A stretch of 64,000 nucleotides of DNA. It comes from Rhynchonema sp. JSB1_4 (Eukaryota; Nematoda; Chromadorea; Monhysterida; Xyalidae). The stretch lies in NCBI GenBank assembly GCA_030248065.1, contig JASAMV010005060.1, positions 1-64,000 of the forward strand, in the 5' to 3' direction. Within the stretch, counting starts at the first letter, position 1. Each line of letters begins with the position of its first letter. Of the stretch, positions 57,801 to 64,000 are shown in pieces. The position numbers and the translations under genes are program-made. The notes beneath the pieces were generated by a model. The model saw only the letters and a program-made list of their open reading frames with translations. It was not told the origin of the DNA and searched no databases.

Positions 57801-60800
57801 TACCTGAATCGGTCCATAAACCCAACCACTGTGTACATTAGCGCACGCGTGTGTGTAGACATACAGCGACATGGTCAGTTGGAATCTAATTGTTTATTAT
57901 TGGATATTGGTTGGCTTTGGCTTCGCCTTATATTTGAATGAACGCCGATGTTACGCGCGCAAAGCTGGGGTTTCTTGATTGGGATGGGGAACTTGGGGCA
58001 TACGCGGTGGCTTGGTTGTTGAAACACGGCTGCTTCGAACTGCGTTAGTTGCACTGGCCCGCAATGGCACATTACATTTCGCTAGCCTAAGCCTTGACTT
58101 ACAGATCCCAGCCCATGCCACAAGGGCAGACCAATAGCGGTGCTCGTTACACACTTCAACACTGCAGTTCATCGCACTGTGGTCTTTATAATGGTATCCC
58201 GGTGTTTGAAAGTTGGAGAACATTTTTCATTTCATGACAACTGACGCTCACAACTTTGTAAAAAACTGTTTCATTCACCATAACCATATGATACAATTTT
58301 GTGATGCGTAAATCATTACAAATCATGTTTTGTAGAGCGATGAAAATAATTTGGGTTGTGTAGAATACAAACACTGTGGAGCAGTTTGAATTTAGTATCA
58401 ATATAGCGCGGTGAGTAATTTCACAAAACACATCATCAAATGAAAGGGCGCATGCCGACACAAACATTATAGTGACTTCGTCGACTAAATGTGTTTCCAT
58501 TAATTGTGGACGGGCCGAACTTCGCAACTGTTTTCGCAACATGTTTTTCTGACGAGACTTGGTTTTTCTACTCACCATTTCGCTTGACTAGAGCTGCAGA
58601 ACTGGCTGCTCGCTGCAAAAATGTAACATTTTGACTGTTTGGACAATCGCTTAGTCGCAAACGGGAATAGTTTTTGCACCCGCGTCTCGACCAAAAGCTG
58701 GACTTGTCTTTTATATACCTACCAAAGTCGGTCTGATCTCGACCAATTAATTTCGGGAGCGCAAAACTAAAGAGTCCGAACTTCGAAAATCAAAACACCA
58801 CAAAGCCCCAAGCACCGCCATTTGACACACTAATCTGACACATTGGTCATGTCGGATTTTGTCCGCGACACATCACTCTCTCTCTCTCTGCGTCAGTGTC
58901 GCATCGTGTCCCAAAAGTCGACATGCACAAAAACAAGGGCCCGCCATTTTGGCATTTTCCTTGCTCTGTCAAGTTGCAAAGTGTCGTATTGCATGTGCGA
59001 GTGCGTCTGATTAATGAGCACCAGTTAATGTGATTAATTGCTGCCGAGGCTCTTGCGATGTTCGCTCGCCGTTGTGTCTATGTGTCGCACACTTTTTCGC
59101 CTGCCGCCACTCTGCAAACACATTTAGAGACACCAAAGATGTCTGATTGGTGGGGTGCTTTTTACGTACAATGGCTATGAACAGTTACAACATGGGAATG
59201 GGTACCCACTAACTTGCACAAGATGTTTTGGTCATCACATCGCAAAGTTACGATATAGAGGGAGTGCAGACTTGAGCCATGCACGCGTATTATCCACAAA
59301 ACAGGGGCTGTTGTTATCTTCGACACCCGTCAGTCACAGTCTCAGCTTACGCTGATCTGCGCACCCTGATATTGGAAGCGATTCTTATCAAACTTCGCTA
59401 ATTACGCGCTTACAGTTTATTAATTGATTGTTGTGGTCAACTTTCCAAGCACTGTATGTAATGTGCAACTGCCGACACTTTGTGGAACCGGGGTGGGGGA
59501 CGGTATCCATATTTTCTTTCCCAATAGTGACTTTTGAAGTCAAGATCAGGTTGCACACATTCAGTAATCCTGATCCACATGCATAATCCATTATGCCCCG
59601 GGTGTATATGCAGTGTGAAACAACAATCAACACGCACGATTTTTGACAATAAACAAAACGATGCAACGTCGTACGGAAACAGCATGTGATGATCGGGCAC
59701 AAAAACGACGCACATTTCGACGACGCATCGTCTACGAAACAGATCATTATTTATAATCGCTCATTATGACCGCTGCAAATGTGAGAGATTTATGTGCTCA
59801 TGGTGATTGTATCCACCTGCAAGAGTCTATATGTTTGGCAGGACCATTTGTGTTTCAATTTCGAAGTTTTGAGACAACTTTCTGTCATTTCGTATAAGCT
59901 GCATCACGCTGGCTTTGAGTATCGGCTTGTGTCCCGGTTTATCGAACTGATTAGACTTCTCTGAATTTCTGCAAGGGTCAGAACCAGTGTTCAACAAGGC
60001 GTTCCTGCCGATATCACGAGTCATATCCTACCTTTGGCCATTATAATTGAACGCAAACCGTTTTGCGCGAGCGTTTTGCTCTGACTGAACACGCAGCACA
60101 CGGTCTTGAAATGTACAAAATGAAAAACCACCGTCACAGCGTGTGTGAACAGCACACACACAGTTTTGGCCATGGTGCACCACCATAATGTGTACAGTAA
60201 ATATACGTTCGATTTCACGCAAGCACACATTAATCCTTGCGTAGTAAACGCCCGCAACTTTTCTTATGGCAGACTCTGCGACCACTTTTTTCGGTCCGCA
60301 GTCGAGTTTAAAAAATACAACCATTGACTGAAAACAGAGGAGTTTGGCTTGTCTGCAAACGGGAAACCTCTGTTTTCCCGTTTCGACCATTAGACCTCGA
60401 CACTGTGATTTCATGAGGAGGGGTACTGGAATATAAAAGTGCGGCTTGGCAGCATGTGTACTGTAGATGTGTGTGTGTGCTATTAATGATCGTACTTAGT
60501 TGATTGATGGCCGATAATCAACCCGTTGTGTATGCGTAAATGTGTGTGTGTCCATGCACTTATTCGGTACGAAGCCGACTCCTCTCAGTAACAAATTCAA
60601 CACAAAATTACGGTACCCATCAACCTGCATGAGACCGTTTACACTAAATGTACTGTACGCATAGATTGAGCGGGTGTCGGTAAGTTTTGTTGCATTTTGT
60701 TGTGTGTTGGAGCGAAACACATGAGACGGGGATCGGCATAACCCTTTGATGGTACACCATCAATTTATCTGAACAATAAACAGCTGGCCGGCGTCTGTCT

Positions 60801-63800
60801 CATGAAATTCAAAGTGTGAACGGATTGCGAAATCAATTGAAACGAGATTTGAATTTTTTCGCTGAGTTTCCTGAGGGGGTTGGACGATTTTAGTATTATT
60901 ATCCAATTGTTTACCTGCCTTTTAAAATGCCGTTGGGCACTCTTCAACACAAAAGTTCCAGACGGTATCTCATGACAATAATGCCGTGGGCTAAGTTAAA
61001 CTAATTTTTCTCACTTTATGACTTGATCATGTCCCGGCTCGTTCAGCGCCACCCCACTTCACTTTGTTCAATCAAACTCCCTCTCTACGCATGGGTGTGC
61101 GGTGCGTGCATCACTTAGTGAACACTAGTCACGTATGTAGGGGCCCGTGATGTTTCAATGTAGTGCTTTAATACACAAGGGTGCTCAACAACTTTACATG
61201 TCATGTAACACGGATGCTCTGAGTTTGAGGTGACATTACCAAATTACAACCGACATAATTGACTGGTGCTATATCAAATTGAGTGTGAATTATCATTTCA
61301 AAGTCACGCCCAAGCGCGCTGATTATTTTGTCACTCGTCGCGAAAACACAAGGTTATGCCATAGGTACATGGTGAGGTAACGACCAGTTCCGGGACCGGA
61401 GTTCCGTGCTTTCGGCCGGGTTTGGGAATCGGCGCCGTTCATATGGCACCCTGGAACACATAATGGAATCATCATCAGTTTCGTGAATTCGGCCCGGAAT
61501 TGTGCCTGACTTTGGGCCCGGTTGAGGAGGTACATGGTTACGGGCATGACGGCCGGCCGTGAAATATAATGATTACGCTTATTTAGTTCAATTACACCTG
61601 CGAGCGGTGCATGCACCCCAATATGGTTATCGGGTGCCAACAGTATCCAGTGGTACACCTGAACTACATCATACCCACAAACTGTCAACGCGTCTGTATG
61701 TATAGTTCCGATGCGAGTTGCGAGTTCATGATTTACACAAAAGGGCGGCTCGGCATGACGTACATATGCTGCACATATAATTCACTGCACCACCGTATCC
61801 TTGCGCACACCAGCAAGGCGACTTTTGTCACCCGCGCGCCTGGTTTTCCGGTGGCGGTAAAAATAGGCGCTTTGATTCGTTGGAGAGAAAATTTGATGTT
61901 GGACACGTATCGTGTTGAGTGACGGACACAGGACACTTTTGGGACCACGTGGCCATCTGGTGCAGTCGCACTGATGATGACCTGGTGCATCGCCCGTGTG
62001 GTGAAGGGGGCAACTATTAACACGTTGCACGATTCACATTGAATATGGTAGGAATTTATTGACGAAGTTGTTTGTCCAACACAACATTTGCCGATACCTG
62101 TCTGGTTGCCGGCACCCGATTATCAGCAGCGCCCGCCCGCAGTTCGGTGTTATCATGTACACATGCAGACATTGGTTGTGCCTTTTATTGTTCAATTGTG
62201 TGTGTGTGCGTGTGGTGAGGTGAGATCAAGCTAATTATCGGTGTGTATAGTGCGTCAACGGGGCAACATGCTACAAAAATTGAGGTCCATAAGTATGAAT
62301 AGTACATAACGTGAAGTGTGATTGTATTTGGGTCTCTAATTTTTTTGTCGTGGTTTGTGAAACCGGTTCGACGCGAGCGCAAGTGTGATACCGCGCACCC
62401 AATTTTGTAACTCTGCGCACGCCCCGCCGCCACGGTGTTATTATCCGTGCACTTCTGGTCTAGTCGATAAAACGACAATTCACGACTTATGACTAACCCA
62501 CTCCACTTCATGAGTTCACCTTGATAATCAGGTGGTGCCCACAAGTTGCAAGTGATGACAGCCCGTGTGAACATAGAGAGCGGGCCGGAGGCGCAGAGCA
62601 CAAAATGTCATTTTGTCAACGATGTGTGTTATCAGAGTTGACAATGAGGTGTTGGATTAGTGTGATGCTCAATTATGGAATTGAGATCTGATCTATTCAG
62701 TGTTCAATCGACCGATCCATTATTCAAATCGGCGCGTAAATTATTATTGCGAACCACCGCATGAAGTGTGACATTACAGAAAAGTTGTGAATCCATAAAT
62801 CTGATATCTGAGTGTGACTCCTGGATCTGGATTACGGTAGATGAGCTGACAGAATCTGAGTGCGTGCAAGCTTCGCGCATCTCCGATTAGCTTTGAAATG
62901 GTATGGATAGTTTTCATGTTTGAGAGTTGCTTCCCAACTCGAGTGACCGCATGTTTGACCTAGACTGTGTCTGCAAACGCTTCGGTTTCGTCCAAATTCC
63001 AAAATGACGCCGCAAGTGGTCGGAATCAAACATTCTTATTTCAGGCCAAACTTTCATTGTCACGATTCCATTTATCTAACGCCGTCTCCTTTCAATTTCA
63101 GGGACAAGCGTACCCCCTTCCGTTCAACCCGGCTGGTGCATTCCTCACGCCCCCTCGTAACGGCGGGTCAGGGCCACCCCCAGCGCATGCGGCCACCCCG
63201 ACAACCCCGCTGGGTGCACTGTCACTCGAACACGCCATCAAATCGGCCGGTCATTCACCGTCGTTTGCGTCGCCCTTCTATCCCACACACGGATTGTCGC
63301 CAAGTTTCACTGATTTATGGTGAGCGTTTGCTCTCTGTTTTTTATAGCATGTTTATTCTTAATTGAACTAAAAATAAAGACACTTTGGTTGGTATCAAAC
63401 TAGGTGAGAGGATCGGATTTCTGTTCAAGTAGAACGCCTATCTATGTATAACGTTGATGTGATCGGACCAGCCCTGCTAGACTGATTCAATCCGTTAACA
63501 GAGTGTGACGCCTACCGTTTTTGTCCATTTGTTACAAATTAAAGTAAAAATATGTATACATTTTGTTGTCATTCCAGTCAATTTGCTCCATTTGCGGCCA
63601 GTCGATTCAGTCCGATGATGACAACGGCAACGCTGGCCGCCGGTGCTGCATCGCCCGCTAATCTCAGTCCCATTCACAGGTGAGTAGATTATACGATGAT
63701 TTTCTCTTTTGTTTATATTCTGCGAAAATATAAAATAACTACCCGGTTCAAGCTTCTTGGTCGGATCGGTCATTGATCACGTCGACTAGCGTAAAAGTTG

Positions 63801-63963
63801 TTTATTATATACTTGTCTGTAAATCTTATGAACGTGAACATGTTCATTTCAGTCCTGCCACGGGTACCCCAATCGTTCCAACGCAACATTTGAAGTCGGC
63901 ACGTGACGTAGAGTCACACCCAATGCTGATGGCGTTCAAACAACAAGCGGCCGCTGCTGCTGC
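45802..63963 (+). CDS. pop-1: TCF/LEF transcription factor (POP-1-like), N-terminal part
   Basis: A nuclear HMG-box effector of Wnt/beta-catenin signalling. Exons 45802-45888, 46260-46407, 46616-46773, 63102-63319, 63578-63679 and 63853-63963 are in phase, and the gene continues past the window. The first two exons give MTDEDQGDEVKVFKSDDADR, the beta-catenin-binding motif with the same GDEVKVF core as nematode POP-1, followed by an acidic stretch SEDKNDLTYQADLEERAG. The rest is Pro/Ala/Ser-rich (FNGFAFGPAASFPA; YPLPFNPAGAFLTPP; SRFSPMMTTA; HPMLMAFKQQ then an alanine run), as in the linker before the HMG box of TCFs. The HMG box is not in the window. An upstream ATG adds 18 Ser/Thr/Ala residues before MTDED; the second ATG (45856) may be the true start. 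Family call rests mainly on the N-terminal motif. Confidence 0.75.
46774..63101 (+). other. 16.3 kb TCF intron
   Basis: No convincing exon, RNA gene or full transposable element was found on either strand. It has scattered GT-rich microsatellite-like tracts and one copy of the CCATCTGGTGCA motif (61950). The G-run repeat families of 8-22 kb are absent. Long developmental-gene introns often hold enhancers or alternative promoters; nothing here proves it. Confidence 0.6.
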
Positions 63964-64000
63964 GTGAGTTTACATGCCTTTGCACAATTTGTTTGCGCTC

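Noticed and set aside
61323..61688. 121-residue minus-strand open frame in the TCF intron
   Set aside because: Same reasons; no motif and no flanking exon.

Overview
This is a eukaryotic, animal-type window. Every confident gene is split into short exons by GT-AG introns, and the proteins are metazoan: intersectin with EH, SH3, DH, PH and C2 domains, a TCF/LEF factor, SLC17 carriers, tafazzin and THOC7. I tentatively assign it to a nematode. The TCF N-terminus (DEDQGDEVKVFK) closely resembles POP-1, three genes lie almost end to end as in trans-spliced operons, and one transposable element carries runs of TTAGGC, the nematode telomere hexamer. Splice junctions were read by eye. For every complete model the exon phases match and the summed coding length is a multiple of three.

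Layout. 0-8.1 kb, minus strand, four genes in a row read right to left: tafazzin (8088-6811), ribosomal protein L29 (6454-4574), THO complex subunit 7 (4100-2702), and the 3' part of a divergent ionotropic receptor (2075-163). 8.1-9.66 kb is the divergent spacer, with repeats. From 9.66 kb onward all genes are on the plus strand. Gene X (9661-22307) is an unrecognised 170-residue protein whose first intron (about 10.5 kb) is packed with nested transposable elements. It is followed after 32 nt by ALG13 (22340-23234) and after another 29 nt by a 30-exon intersectin long form (23264-36585). Next come two tandem sialin-like SLC17 transporters with identical exon structure (37965-40706 and 41084-43894). 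The last gene is the 5' part of a TCF/LEF gene (45802 to beyond the window) with a 16.3 kb intron; its HMG box must lie downstream.

The repeat landscape at 8-22 kb is the most unusual part. It has at least four recurring sequence families, several foldback or inverted-repeat elements, a hAT-type element with an 8-bp target duplication, and inside that a second element with a 9-bp target duplication and telomere-like sequence. An unoccupied paralogous site for the second element is also present in the window. Two of the small inverted-repeat families recur at 37.0-37.7 kb, and short motifs recur in many introns.

Functional ties are limited. Gene X, ALG13 and intersectin may be co-transcribed. 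ALG13 acts in N-glycan assembly at the ER, intersectin in endocytosis and Rho-GTPase signalling, and the SLC17 pair in vesicular or lysosomal anion transport.
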